A stretch of DNA of 64,000 nt from JALNZF01 sp963732675 (GCA_963732675.1 CAVTAJ010000005.1:496001-560000); one strand, 5' to 3'; counted from the stretch's first letter, positions 8,700 through 18,471 are shown. The notes: generated by a model not told the origin, from the letters alone. Made by a program: numbers and translations.

Positions 8700-9689
8700 C
8701 TATCCAATATGGTAGTGAACCAGGAGTTTCTGGATACCCCAGGCCATGCCGATACAGGCCGGAAGCGTGAGGACCCATGCCATGACGATCTTACCGGCGA
8801 TTCCCCAGCGGACTGCCGAGAGCCGCTTGGTGGCGCCTACGCCGAGGATGGCCGTGGATACAACATGCGTCGTGCTGACGGGAAGGCCGAAATGGCTTGC
8901 TGCGATGATGATGGCGGTCGAAGATGTTTCCGCGGCAAAGCCGTGTATGGGCTCGAGCTTCAGCATTTTGTGGCCAAGGGTCTTGATGATCTTCCATCCG
9001 CCGAAGAGCGTGCCGAATCCCATGGCCAAGGCGCAGATGAGGACGACCCATGTCGGCACATCAAGCGTCTTGATCGCGCCTCCGCTTACGAGGGCCATGG
9101 TGATGATGCCCATTGCCTTCTGCGCATCATTGGAGCCGTGTCCGAAGGCCATGAACGATGACGAGATGATCTGGAGCCTGCCGAAGTACCTGCTGATGAC
9201 GCCCGGAGAGAGCTGGCCGAAAAGCCTGAGAATGAGCTTCATGAATAAATAGCCGAAGACGATACCCAGGATTGGAGAGACGAGAAGCGAGGTGAGGATC
9301 TTGATAATGCCGCTGACATTCAGGATGCCCGCGCCGCCGTGTGCCATCGCTGCTCCCGCGATTCCGCCAAAGAGCGCATGCGAGGAACTGACGGGAAGGC
9401 CCATAAGGATGGTGATAAGGTTCCAGAGGATTGCGGAGAGCAGCGCAGAGATGATGACCAGGTCCGTAACGGCCAGGGGATCGACGATGCCCGTGCCGAC
9501 GGTTTTAGCGACAGCGGTCGAGAGGAAGGCGCCGAGGATATTCATCGTTGCGGCAAGGATCACCGCCTGCATGGGTGAAAGGACCTTGGTCGACACCACG
9601 GTCGCAATAGCGTTCGCGCAGTCGTGCCAGCCGTTCGCAATGTCGAAGATCACGGCGAGAACGATGATGAAGATCAGGATCTCATGCAT
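8700..9689 (-). CDS. pit: low-affinity inorganic phosphate transporter, Pit/PHO-4 family
   Basis: An inner-membrane carrier that imports phosphate (as metal-phosphate) with protons or sodium. It has 329 residues with about ten membrane segments. The two inverted family signatures are present: NGWHDCANAIATVVSTKVLSP near residue 17 and FGHGSNDAQKAMGII near residue 187. Each half also has the conserved SxSHA or STTHV motif (VSSSHALFGG; VSTTHVVSTAILG). The start is the ATG that overlaps the end of the upstream DUF47 gene by eight bases, so the two genes are translationally coupled. The frame is intact. Confidence 0.93.
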   Translation of the reverse strand: MHEILIFIIVLAVIFDIANGWHDCANAIATVVSTKVLSPMQAVILAATMNILGAFLSTAVAKTVGTGIVDPLAVTDLVIISALLSAILWNLITILMGLPVSSSHALFGGIAGAAMAHGGAGILNVSGIIKILTSLLVSPILGIVFGYLFMKLILRLFGQLSPGVISRYFGRLQIISSSFMAFGHGSNDAQKAMGIITMALVSGGAIKTLDVPTWVVLICALAMGFGTLFGGWKIIKTLGHKMLKLEPIHGFAAETSSTAIIIAASHFGLPVSTTHVVSTAILGVGATKRLSAVRWGIAGKIVMAWVLTLPACIGMAWGIQKLLVHYHIG

Positions 9690-10299
9690 ACTTGAGTACA
9701 ATGGATTCGAGGATATTGGCGATATCTTCCGCGCGGTCAGAGGCGTCTTCCAGGATCTGGTAGATGTCCTTCCATTTGATGATGTACACCGGGTCGTTAT
9801 CGCTGTTGACGAGCTTGCCGAGCGCGTCGCGATACTTGCGGTCGATGCGGTTCTCAAGCCGGTTGACCTCGATGCAATGTTCCTGGACACGGGAATATTG
9901 CTTCGCCCGGAGTTCCCGGAGCGCCTTGATCAGAACGTCCGCCGTCATTTGCAGGTCCTCGGCAATGGAGATGACCTCGGGCGTCGGCTTCTCGATCTTG
10001 TACACGACCATCCGGTCCACGGCCGCCCAGATCAGGTCGAGGACGTCGTCGATCCGTGATGCAAGCGAATGGATATCTTCACGGTCGATGGGGGTCAGGA
10101 AGGTCTTGTTCAGATCCTTCATGATATCGTGGGTGAGCATATCGCCTTCCTGCTCGAATTCGTAGATGGCCTTCGCCTTTTTCTCGAACGTGTCAAAATT
10201 GTTCAGCATGTCGACAAGCACATTGGCTGCCTTTGAAAGGTTCTCGAGTGCCCGGTCGAATTGTACAAAAAAGTCTATTGTTTTCGGGAAGAGTGCCAT
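9682..10299 (-). CDS. DUF47/PhoU-like partner of the phosphate transporter
   Basis: A 205-residue cytoplasmic, all-helical protein of the DUF47 family (TIGR00153-like), which is related to PhoU. Motifs seen are FEKKAKAIYEFEQEGDMLTHDIMKDLNKTFLTP, with the EGD and metal-contact positions, and DREDIHSLASRIDDVLDLI. Members are nearly always encoded next to a Pit transporter and are thought to regulate it or to bind it; here the genes overlap by eight bases. The start has AAAGG upstream. The frame is intact. Confidence 0.92.
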   Translation of the reverse strand: MALFPKTIDFFVQFDRALENLSKAANVLVDMLNNFDTFEKKAKAIYEFEQEGDMLTHDIMKDLNKTFLTPIDREDIHSLASRIDDVLDLIWAAVDRMVVYKIEKPTPEVISIAEDLQMTADVLIKALRELRAKQYSRVQEHCIEVNRLENRIDRKYRDALGKLVNSDNDPVYIIKWKDIYQILEDASDRAEDIANILESIVLKYA

Positions 10300-10385
10300 A
10301 GGCCTTTCTTAATGCTCCTTTTGAGAAAATGTGAGAGGAAAAGCATGCGGTCGTTTGAGTGATGCCAATCTGACTTTGCGGAGAT

Positions 10386-10414
10386 AAATTAGCATAACCG
10401 GGCATTTATTGCAA
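10386..10414 (-). promoter_or_regulatory. promoter candidate for the DUF47-pit pair
   Basis: On the minus strand TTGCAA and TAATTT are 17 bases apart, about 90 bases before the DUF47 start. No obvious Pho box is seen. The rest of 10300-10600 shows no gene. Confidence 0.4.
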
Positions 10415-10600
10415 CTGATAACTCTCATTCTCACCAGAAGAGAAACCATAAAGTGCTATTTATGAACGTTATAAAAAACAACGAGTTAGTGCCGGTGTAG
10501 ACCATGGCGGGTATGATGCTTTGTCCCATAACAGTGGTTTCAAAACAAGATAACGGCGGGGGCATCGTCGGCTGAGGAACGCGGGAAAGCGGGTCTGTAC

Positions 10601-10629
10601 AAAAAAAAGGCGGTGAAATGCTCACCGCC
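10601..10629 (-). terminator. terminator of the small zinc protein gene
   Basis: On the minus strand GGCGGTGA, loop GCATT, TCACCGCC is followed by eight T residues. A textbook intrinsic terminator, 31 bases after the stop of the 57-residue gene. Confidence 0.9.
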
Positions 10630-10659
10630 TTGCAACGAAACGATATCTGAAGAACCGGC

Positions 10660-10833
10660 TTACAGCGCCTTTTCTTTATTGCATTTATCGCAGTACCACA
10701 TCATGCCGCGGACCTTGCCGCTTGTGGTCATCATCTTTGCCGCCAGCATGGGTTTGGCGCAGCACTGGGGCACATTCAGGTTCACAATGGCCTTTTTTGT
10801 GGCTGCTTTAGCGGTTTTACTCATTTCTGCCAT
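10660..10833 (-). CDS. 57-residue zinc-ribbon-like protein
   Basis: A short, intact frame, MAEMSKTAKAATKKAIVNLN..., preceded by a strong ribosome site (GGAGGTGAAC) and followed by a perfect terminator, so it is a real gene. It has a basic, alanine/lysine-rich start (residues 5-15) and then two cysteine pairs: PQCCAKP (Cys24-Cys25) and WYCDKC (Cys48, Cys51). These could bind zinc or another metal. I know no function. It is monocistronic and lies between the phosphate genes and a divergent LysR gene. Confidence 0.8.
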   Translation of the reverse strand: MAEMSKTAKAATKKAIVNLNVPQCCAKPMLAAKMMTTSGKVRGMMWYCDKCNKEKAL

Positions 10834-10964
10834 GGTACGTTCACCTCCGGTTTGATAGTTCGAAACCCGTGCATTCTAACTGTAAATGGAAAAATGTCAA
10901 GAAGATTTTGCATGTTCACCTTCTTGCTGCAGGAGACAGGCAAATTCATTTCATGATAAACTCC

Positions 10965-10993
10965 TTGACAATATTAGGGGTTTGAATTATATA
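10965..10993 (+). promoter_or_regulatory. sigma70-type promoter for the LysR gene
   Basis: TTGACA (10965-10970), 17-base spacer, TATATA (10988-10993). The LysR start codon lies 84 bases downstream, leaving a long AT-rich leader. Confidence 0.75.
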
Positions 10994-11077
10994 TACAAAC
11001 GTATTAACAGATGTACGATCGTTCTCATGCCATTCCTCATCAGTACTACTTTGCTTGTGTTAACTTAATTATTAACT

Positions 11078-11986
11078 ATGGAAGATCATAAACTAAGAGT
11101 GTTCTGCGCCGTCGCAGATACCAAAAGCTTTTCCAAGGCCTCGGAGCTCATCCACTTGACCCAGCCCGCGGTGAGCCTTCAGGTGCAGGCCATGGAAGAG
11201 CTCTACGAGACCCGTCTGTTCGACCGGTCCGGCAACTCCATCAATCTGACACCGGCCGGAGAGATCCTGTATAAGCGGGCGAAAGAGATCCTTGCGCTCT
11301 ACGCCGAGGCCCAGAAGAACATAAGTGAGATCACCGGATCGATAAAGGGTTCCCTCTCGATCGGCGCCAGCTCGACCATCGGCAACTACCTGCTCCCCAT
11401 GATCATCTCGGCGTTCAAGAAGAAGGTCCCCCAGGTCAATATCTCGCTGCTGGTGAGCAATACCAAGACCATCACCGAAAAATTGAATGCCGGGGAGATC
11501 GATATTGCCCTGGTGGAAGGGGATGTGAGTAAACAGCGTTTTGCCGTTGATACACTGCTGTCGGACGAACTCGTAGTGATCATGTCTCCGGCGCACCCCT
11601 GGGCCGAACGCCGCAATATTCCGGCCATGGACTTGATCAAAGAGCCCCTCATCCTGCGAGAAGAGGGGTCGGGCACCCGCCAGATCATCCTGAAACATCT
11701 CGAAGAGCACGGGATCAAACTGGCCGACCTCAAGATCTCGCTTGTGCTCGGCAGCACCGAATCGATCAAGAGCGCCGTGGAGGAAGGCGTCGGTGTCTCG
11801 ATCGTCTCGGCCTGGGCCGCCCGCCAGGCGATCAAACACGGGATCCTGAAGGCCATGACCTTCAAGGACGTCAAGTTCCACCGGAATTTCAGCATCATCT
11901 CGCCCAAACGCAATTATTGCACCCATACGGCCAAGGAGTTTCTGGGCTTCCTGAAGGTCTACCCCATCAAGGCCCCGCTGCCCTGA
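11078..11986 (+). CDS. LysR-family transcriptional regulator
   Basis: A DNA-binding regulator of 302 residues. The N-terminal winged helix-turn-helix is clear (LRVFCAVADTKSFSKASEL, then TQPAVSLQVQAMEE, about residues 6-45). A linker helix follows, then a substrate-binding domain from about residue 90 (GSLSIGASSTIGNYLLP) to the end. The binding domain resembles the CysB/CysL and selenium-metabolism-associated branches of the family. The true effector and targets are unknown, since the gene is not divergent from an obvious target. No good ribosome site is visible before the ATG. The frame is intact. comEC converges on it and overlaps its last bases. Confidence 0.9.
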   Translation: MEDHKLRVFCAVADTKSFSKASELIHLTQPAVSLQVQAMEELYETRLFDRSGNSINLTPAGEILYKRAKEILALYAEAQKNISEITGSIKGSLSIGASSTIGNYLLPMIISAFKKKVPQVNISLLVSNTKTITEKLNAGEIDIALVEGDVSKQRFAVDTLLSDELVVIMSPAHPWAERRNIPAMDLIKEPLILREEGSGTRQIILKHLEEHGIKLADLKISLVLGSTESIKSAVEEGVGVSIVSAWAARQAIKHGILKAMTFKDVKFHRNFSIISPKRNYCTHTAKEFLGFLKVYPIKAPLP

Positions 11987-14515
11987 TCCGGAGCCTGCCC
12001 CAGTTTCCCTGTTCCTGTTCGCTCCACTTCGAGCGATCAAAGAGATCGATCCTCCGCAGTATCAGATCATTCCATCTTTGTAGTGCAAACTTTCCCGTAT
12101 TCACCCCGATCGTCACTGCGCCGTCCATATCAGTTCTGCAGATCCGGGCCCCGATTTTCTCGTATCGCGCAAGGACCTCATCGGACGGATGATGATATGG
12201 ATTCCCTCTGCCCACCGTCACGATCGCTACGTCGGGCCGTATCTGCGATACAAAGGCGTCGCTGCTCGAGCTTTTGCTTCCGTGGTGCGGGACCTTGATA
12301 AGGTCGGCTTTCAGGCCCGGCATGGTCCTTATGATGTCTCGTTCCGCCTCGATCCCGATATCGCCGGTGAATAACATGTCCTTGCCTTCCGACCTGACCT
12401 GCAGGACGAGAGAGCGGTTGTTCTCAGCGGCATATGCCTGCCGATCATGAGCATCGAATCCCCTGCGCGGATGGAGCACGGAGACCATCGCCTCGCCGAG
12501 CATCACCGGAGGATCATCAGCGGACACCAACCGACAGTGTATTTTTTTGTCTTCCATCGCCCGGCTGAACTCACCATGTCCCGGCAGGTCCGTATCCATT
12601 CCGCTCTCCCAGACTGCAGCGACCTCGAATTTTTTCAGGATCGCGATAAGCCCGTTCATGTGGTCTGGATGCGGGTGGGACAGGACCACGAGGTCCAGCC
12701 TGCGGATGCCTTTGTTCCAGAGATAGGGGGCAAGGACGCGCCGCCCGATATCGAAGCGGTTGTCGCGGGTGCCTCCGCCGTCGATCAGGATGGTCTTTCC
12801 CCCGGGAAGTTCGATGAGCGTGGAGTCTCCCTGGCCCACGTCGGGGAAGCTGATCATTGTGTGTTGTTGGGGTATGAAGGAGAGGGCAAGTCGGAAGCAG
12901 CAAACACACTCCCGCGAAAACCATGCCGATGACCGGTGCCTTTGAAACCCGTGATGATGATTCGAACGGCTTGAACCGGGAGAGCAGACGCGTCCTCGTG
13001 TGCATGAACAGTGAGACAAAGAGAACAGCATAGAACATAAGCCACACGACATCGGGCGCGGGCGGATGAAATTCAGCGAAGGGGAGCTGTGAAAAGAATG
13101 AGACAGCGCTGATAAAGGCGTCTGCTGCGGTCTGGTCCAGCCCGGCCAGCGGCAGGTGATGAGTAAAGAGAGAGAGTATCCCTGAAAACAGTCCGAGCGG
13201 AACGACCACCATACCCGCAAAAGGGACGATGATGAGGTTCGAGACGATGCCGGCGAATGAGATCTGGTTGAAGTAGTACGCGACAAGTGGTCCGGTGGCG
13301 AGACCCGTGGAAAGGGATATGATGATGAGGAGCAGGGCGCTGTTCCTGATCTTCCGGAAACGGGTCTCTGCCGTTAATTGCAGCTCGTTCCAGAGCGAGA
13401 CGACGTAACCGATGACCAGGACGGAGAGAAACGAAAGCTGGAACGAGATGTCGAAGATCGCCTGCGGGTTTGAGATGAGGATGAGGAGCGCTGCGAGGGC
13501 AAGGGAGTGCATGAGCGCATTCTCGCGGTCGAGGATGATCGCGAAGAGCCCCGCGGTGATCATAACGAGCGAGCGGACCGTTGCCACCTGCCCCCCTGCA
13601 AGCAGCGTATAGAAGACCACGAGCGGGAGGGTGAGCCATGCGGCAATGATCTTTGGGTCCGTGTGCAGGGTCAAACGGTGATAGAACCGTTCCGGCAGCA
13701 TGAACAGCAGCCACCTGATCAGGCCGAAACAGAGGACCGCCACCATGCCGAGGTGGGATCCGGAGATGGAGATGATGTGCGTGACGCCTGCCGCCATGAA
13801 CCGGTCTCGCAGCTCGTCGGTGAGCCGGCCTTCCTCGCCGAGCACCATGGCCTGGAGGATGGCAGATCCATCCCCTGAGGTTGACGCCAGAAACGATTGA
13901 CGGATCCGTTCCCGCCAGTCCTGGATGGTCCTGAACAGACCTGTGCCGCGGCTGAGGATCTCGATCGTCATCCGCGCTCTTTACGTTCACGGTGTAATAC
14001 ATGCCGCTTCGGGCAAGGGATGCGGGGTAGTCAAAACCTCCCGGATTGTTGTATCCGCCAGGTTCGAACAGTTTGCCGGTGATGCGAATGATATCGCCAT
14101 ATCCAACGGACGACATCTCTTCGCGAACGCTGACGCGGACCTTCCCCGAAACGCGGGTTCCGTCGATGTCATGAATGTCCACGACAAAGCCGGTCCTCTC
14201 CGGGTCGCGATCAAGAGGGGAGATGATTTTGCCGATGATCTCGTGGGTCTCCTTATCAGGCCTGAAATGGCGGGTGTAATGATCGGCTGGAAACCACGCA
14301 GCCGAGGAGAGGTATGCGGCCATGCCCACAAGGCAGGGGAGAATGACGAGCATCGTACGGCGGATGGTCAGTTTATCCAACCAGGTGAGTAAGCCTGATA
14401 TCAGAATGCTGAAAATGATCAGGAAGCCGATCGAATAGGGGAAGTAGAGAAACTCGTGACCGAGCAGGAGGCCAGTGATGTATGCCAGTGTGAGGGTGAT
14501 GATGGGTTTGCGCAT
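11967..14515 (-). CDS. comEC: ComEC/Rec2 DNA-internalisation protein, frameshifted
   Basis: The inner-membrane channel and nuclease-like protein of natural transformation, about 850 residues. The N-terminal part has membrane segments and an OB-like domain (GKIISPLDRDPERTG, YGDIIRITGKL). The middle is the competence domain (VTHIISISGSHLGMV, then many membrane helices). The C-terminal part is a metallo-beta-lactamase domain (DVGQGDSTLIELPGG, LSHPHPDHMNGL, KVPHHGSKSS). Two frameshifts interrupt it. Near 13965, removing one G restores VNVKSAMTIEILSRG; the other is near 12870, between the membrane part and the lactamase domain. Both fit single-base sequence errors. The 3' end overlaps the LysR gene by 20 bases on the opposite strand. 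Confidence 0.9.
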
Positions 14516-14721
14516 AAAGGGTCAAGATGTTATATTCAGGAGTGCAGTAAAGAAAAGATGGTTGAACTGTTTCTAATATAGTTATGCACCGAAAGAACCA
14601 ATGACCTCCAAGTTACGCAAACGGCATAGTTGATAAATTATTATTTGATGGATATAACCGAAATATTAGTTGAAGAAACAGAAGCTGTTCCACGCACCAG
14701 TCATGCATCCAAAAAGAAGAT

Positions 14722-14994
14722 TCATTCCACCAATGACGAGATTATAATGTCAAACAAGAGACTGAAGGGGAGATCTAATTTTGGATAGTCCGGCGGTTCT
14801 ACGCCATACTTATCCCTGTAACCTCGGAGAATATCATCGTGACCTGCGCTCGCATGTATGTCGAGCCGAGTGCCGCTATATATCTTTGGGCTTTCTTTGG
14901 TGAAGTGGGCAGTTGTTGTTAGATGACGCACAGGCAGTGGTTAAAAGCGTGAAAATAACATGGCAGATACCAAGCGTCTGTTCCGTGTTGTCAT
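14722..14994 (-). CDS. YceK/YidQ-like (DUF1375) small lipoprotein, disrupted
   Basis: A small outer-membrane lipoprotein candidate of about 90 residues. On the minus strand an ATG with AGGAGAAAT upstream opens a signal peptide (MTTRNRRLVSAMLFSR). After a shift of frame this is followed by a lipobox-like LTTAC. After a second shift comes the conserved part, KIYSGTRLDIHA...LDLPFSLLFDIII. The pattern GTRLD followed by L-D-x-P-F-S-x-x-x-D is that of the YceK/YidQ family. It carries a stop and two frameshifts near 14930-14950, so it is either decayed or damaged by sequence errors. It is downstream of and co-directional with the LEA-type lipoprotein gene. Confidence 0.5.
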
Positions 14995-15006
14995 TGATAT
15001 TTCTCC

Positions 15007-15552
15007 TCACTGTTCCTTGTTTCTTCTCTCTTGCGCCAGAGGAATGTCGGCGGACTTGATCAATCTCCTCTCGAAGGAAATCGGTTTATCTTCTCCTGCT
15101 TCGCTATAGATCGCAGGTCTACCGGAAAAAACGGCGTCGATCGTTATGGGTATTGTTTTCTGCCCTGATAAAATCCGCCGTAGGACGGACCCCAGAACGG
15201 GGTAGAGGTCCGCATAAGCGATCGTTGCAGGGACCTTGATCTCCGTGTCTCCTTTCGGGTTAAGCGCTAAAGGAATGTTTTTCCCTGTCAGAAACTTTTT
15301 CCCTTCAACAAAAAGATCATACGAGCAGGTTACGTTCTTCAATCCTGCTTCATTCGGATTATGCGCGGTGAACAGAAAATTCACGGTTGCCCCGTTTTGC
15401 GAGGTCTCGACCAGTTCGGATCCGGCATAGGTGAAGGTTGGCTTCTCTAACCGGCTGGTCATCAGTTTAGTGAAGGTGCATCCTGGCAGGGCAAGGATGA
15501 GCGCTGCAACGACAACGCGATTTATTCTGTATGAAAATATAATTCTATTCAT
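15007..15552 (-). CDS. LEA type 2 / WHy-domain lipoprotein
   Basis: A 181-residue protein with a lipoprotein signal peptide (MNRIIFSYRINRVVVAAL...LALPGC, lipid cysteine at about residue 25). One LEA_2/WHy beta-sandwich domain follows (FTYAGSELVETSQNGATVNFLF, NPNEAGLKNVTCSYDLFVEG, GDTEIKVPATI). Such proteins are periplasmic or outer-membrane attached; their role is poorly known (stress or desiccation in some lineages). The ATG is chosen because the longer frame upstream runs through a repeat element. The frame is intact and ends 12 bases before the YceK-like gene. Confidence 0.8.
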   Translation of the reverse strand: MNRIIFSYRINRVVVAALILALPGCTFTKLMTSRLEKPTFTYAGSELVETSQNGATVNFLFTAHNPNEAGLKNVTCSYDLFVEGKKFLTGKNIPLALNPKGDTEIKVPATIAYADLYPVLGSVLRRILSGQKTIPITIDAVFSGRPAIYSEAGEDKPISFERRLIKSADIPLAQERRNKEQ

Positions 15553-15585
15553 AGCGAACGTTTCAAGAACACCAATCGAGAAGTC

Positions 15586-15628
15586 CCCACTCACCCCGGC
15601 CCTCTCCCTCAAGGGGAGAGGAGGGATA
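15586..15628. repeat. 'CCCTCACCCC-GGCCCTCTCC' palindromic repeat
   Basis: CTCACCCCGGCCCTCTCCCTCAAGGGGAGAGGAGGG: a short palindrome of a family that recurs at 35868-35955, about 43310-43335, 44958-45022 and 60769-60812. It lies between the LEA lipoprotein gene and glmM. Confidence 0.65.
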
Positions 15629-15653
15629 GATGGGTGCATCTTTGATCAGTCTT

Positions 15654-17003
15654 CTACCCCAGCTTCTCCTTGATGATCCCTGCAAGACCATCAGCAAGCG
15701 TCTTGATCTCGTTCTGGTCCTCGCCCTCGATCATCACGCGTACCTTGGGTTCGGTGCCGGAATACCGCACGAGCAGGCGGCCGGTACCATCCAGCTTCTT
15801 CTCGATCTCGGACATCCGCTTCGCGATCTCGGGGATTGAATCGAGGTCTTTCCGCTCCTTTACTTTCACGTTCACGAGTATCTGGGGATAGGTCTTCATG
15901 CAGGCCGCGAGTTCCGACAGCGGCTTATCGGTCTGCTTCATGATCGTGAGGACCTGGAGCGCGGAGATGAGGCCGTCGCCGGTGGTGTTGTGGTCCAGGA
16001 AGATGATGTGGCCCGACTGCTCTCCACCGAGGTTGTAGCCTCCTTCGATCATTTTTTCCATGACGTACCGGTCTCCGACCGCGGCGCGGACGAGCTTGCC
16101 GCCTGCTTGACGCATTGCCAGCTCCAACCCGAGATTGCTCATGACCGTGGCCACGAGCGTATTGTGGTTGAGATTGCCGTGTTTCATCATGTGGAGAGCG
16201 CAGATGGCCATGACCACGTCGCCGTCGACCATGACACCGTTCTCATCGCACAGGATGATACGGTCAGCGTCGCCGTCAAAGGCGATCCCGATCTGCGCAT
16301 TGTTCGCCACCACGGAACGGAAGATGACCTCGGGGTGGAGCGATCCGCAGCCCTGGTTGATGTTCATGCCGCTTGGCTGGTCGTAGAGCGAGATCACGTC
16401 GGCGCCGAGTTCCGTCAGGACGCGGGGACCGATCTTGTAGGCTGCGCCGTTTGCGGAGTCAACGATGATGCGCAGCCCCGCAAGGTCCATACCGCGGGGG
16501 ATCGAGGACTTCACGAACTCGTTGTATCTGCCGATGGCGTCGTCGATCCGGAAGGCCTTGCCGATCTCGCTGGCCGTAGGCCGGACGGAGTCTATGGCGC
16601 CGGAAAAAATCAGGTCCTCCATCTTTTTTTCCATCTCGTCGGGAAGTTTGAATCCGTCCCTGCCGAAGAATTTAATGCCGTTGTCCTCATAGGGGTTGTG
16701 CGATGCCGAGATCACGACGCCGGCATCGGCCCTGAGGCTGCGCGTGAGGAACGCGATCCCCGGCGTCGGCACAGGCCCGATCAGCAGCACATCCATGCCC
16801 ATGGAGCACAGCCCGGAAGTAAGCGCGCTTTCTATCATATACCCCGAGAGCCTCGTGTCCTTGCCGATCACGATGCGGTGTCTGCGGGCCGAATCTCGGA
16901 ATACGTGCGCCGCCGCCCTGCCGATGCGCATTGCCATCTCCGAGGTCATGGGGTCCTGGTTCGCTACACCCCTTACGCCATCTGTTCCGAAAAGCTTTTT
17001 CAT
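15654..17003 (-). CDS. glmM: phosphoglucosamine mutase
   Basis: It converts glucosamine-6-phosphate to glucosamine-1-phosphate for UDP-GlcNAc and cell-wall synthesis. The 449-residue length is typical. Visible are the start FGTDGVRGVAN, the phosphoserine loop VVISASHNPYEDNGIKFF (phosphorylated Ser101), the magnesium loop AFDGDADR and the C-terminal phosphate loop RYSGTEPKVRVMIEG. The start codon overlaps the stop of cdaR (ATGA). The order cdaA-cdaR-glmM is widespread, and GlmM and CdaA are known to interact in several bacteria. The frame is intact. Confidence 0.97.
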   Translation of the reverse strand: MKKLFGTDGVRGVANQDPMTSEMAMRIGRAAAHVFRDSARRHRIVIGKDTRLSGYMIESALTSGLCSMGMDVLLIGPVPTPGIAFLTRSLRADAGVVISASHNPYEDNGIKFFGRDGFKLPDEMEKKMEDLIFSGAIDSVRPTASEIGKAFRIDDAIGRYNEFVKSSIPRGMDLAGLRIIVDSANGAAYKIGPRVLTELGADVISLYDQPSGMNINQGCGSLHPEVIFRSVVANNAQIGIAFDGDADRIILCDENGVMVDGDVVMAICALHMMKHGNLNHNTLVATVMSNLGLELAMRQAGGKLVRAAVGDRYVMEKMIEGGYNLGGEQSGHIIFLDHNTTGDGLISALQVLTIMKQTDKPLSELAACMKTYPQILVNVKVKERKDLDSIPEIAKRMSEIEKKLDGTGRLLVRYSGTEPKVRVMIEGEDQNEIKTLADGLAGIIKEKLG

Positions 17004-17658
17004 TTGTTAATCCTCTCAATGATAATTCGTACCTCGATATTTTTTTCAAGGAGCTTCACCGATTGGCCCTGGTAATCTATCTTGGGTTCGACGATCTGTT
17101 CTCTTCAGCCCCCTGGATGTCGATCGGCAGGGTTTGGAGACTGTCCAGCGTTTTCATCGACGCTGGAGGGCCCTTCAACGGTTATCTTCGGCGGAGTGAC
17201 GACGATATTCTTCAGTCGATAGCCGCTCGCGGGAGCGCCATGGACAACCGGCTTCAGACGGAATGTTTTCCGGATGAGCGGCTCGAGCTTTACCTTGACC
17301 TCCGACAGGGACATATGGGTGACGACTACATCTGACCGGACGACTTGATATCGTCAGGGGACAGGCGCACGGTATTTTCCCCCTCTTTGGTCATGGACAG
17401 ATCGAGGATGCCGACCAACTTTTTGCCTGTCGTGATGTCCCGGAGCAACCGTTCCTGGCCCTGCACACGCACTTCCAGTGAACTGGCCACAGGCCCGACC
17501 ACGGCCATGTTCTGGGGGATGCTGCGCAGCTCAAGCGGCACCGTCAGCGTCATCTCGGTCTTGCCTTTTGAAGTTACGTAGAACCAGAGCATCAGGGAAA
17601 GTCCGAGCGAGATGAGTTTGATGCCCCAGTTCTCAACAAGCATGCCTCGAAGGTTCAT
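17000..17658 (-). CDS. cdaR: YbbR-domain protein CdaR, regulator of diadenylate cyclase, frameshifted
   Basis: A membrane-anchored protein with extracytoplasmic YbbR repeats that modulates CdaA. An N-terminal membrane segment (WGIKLISLGLSLMLWFYV) is followed by YbbR repeats (TVPLELRSIPQNMAVVG, VRVQGQERLLRDI; then VVVTHMSLSEVKVKLEP and RLKNIVVTPPKITVEGP). Three frameshifts occur, near 17330, 17147 and 17098. Reading across them restores a normal C-terminus (LDSLQTLPIDIQGAEEN, then IVEPKIDYQGQSVKLLEKN...ERINK) whose stop overlaps the glmM start. The start is seven bases after the cdaA stop. The precise fit to the next gene argues for sequence errors rather than decay. Confidence 0.85.
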
Positions 17659-17665
17659 GGTATGA

Positions 17666-18451
17666 TCACCGGCCCTTCTTTTTGACGAAAATATCGGAGA
17701 TCGTCTTCCTGAGCGCGGGTGCGTCAGCATTGTGCGCGATCGCGCCGTTCATGACCACCGAGATCTCCCCCGTTTCCTCGGAAACGACGATCGCCACGGC
17801 ATCGCTCTCTTCCGTCAGCCCGACAGCGGCGCGATGGCGGGTGCCGAGCGCCTTTGACAGGTTTGACGAAAGCGTGAGCGGCAGGAAGCACCCCGCGGCG
17901 GTGATCCTGCCGTTCCGGATGATCGCCGCGCCGTCATGGATCGGCGAGTAGGGAAGGAAGATGCTCACGAGGATCTCCTTGGTGACCTTGGCGTCGAGTT
18001 CGGTACCCATTTCCACGATGGTCGATAGATCGGTGTCGCGTTCGAGCACGATGAGCGCGCCGATGCGCTTGTTGGCCATGTTGACGGCCGCTTTGACCGT
18101 CTCTTCAATGAATTTTGAGCCCTCGACCTCCGAGAGCGACCGGAACAGGTGGCGTTCGCCGACCCGGGCCAGCGTACGCCTGATCTCGGGCTGGAACAGG
18201 ATCACGAGGGCAAGCACGATCTGGGACCAGAAGCTGTGGATGAGCCAGTCAAGGGTGTAGAACTCGAAGGTCTGCGATGCGATGAGCACGAGCACGATGA
18301 GCCCGATGCCGATGAGCATCTGAAAGGCGCGCGTGCCCTTGATGATGAGCAGCAGCCGGTAACAGAGATAGTAGACGAGCACGATGTCCACTGTATCGTT
18401 GAACCAGCGATAGTGCGCCAGGGATTCGCGTATTTCAGTAAAGGTTGTCAT
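17666..18451 (-). CDS. cdaA: diadenylate cyclase CdaA (c-di-AMP synthase)
   Basis: It makes cyclic di-AMP from two ATP. Three N-terminal membrane helices (about residues 15-90: VDIVLVYYLCYRLLLII, MLIGIGLIVLVLIAS, IVLALVILF) precede the DAC domain. The domain has the catalytic signatures PIHDGAAIIRNGRI (DGA) and LGTRHRAAVGLTEESDA (RHR). The 261-residue length is normal for CdaA. It starts the cdaA-cdaR-glmM block, 161 bases after folP. That gap holds a CAGAG-type repeat, so transcription from folP may or may not continue. The frame is intact. Confidence 0.95.
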   Translation of the reverse strand: MTTFTEIRESLAHYRWFNDTVDIVLVYYLCYRLLLIIKGTRAFQMLIGIGLIVLVLIASQTFEFYTLDWLIHSFWSQIVLALVILFQPEIRRTLARVGERHLFRSLSEVEGSKFIEETVKAAVNMANKRIGALIVLERDTDLSTIVEMGTELDAKVTKEILVSIFLPYSPIHDGAAIIRNGRITAAGCFLPLTLSSNLSKALGTRHRAAVGLTEESDAVAIVVSEETGEISVVMNGAIAHNADAPALRKTISDIFVKKKGR

Positions 18452-18471
18452 AAAAGATCAAAGGATCGAAA

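Noticed and set aside
15990..17075. 361-codon plus-strand frame across glmM
   Set aside because: Antisense shadow of the conserved glmM gene.
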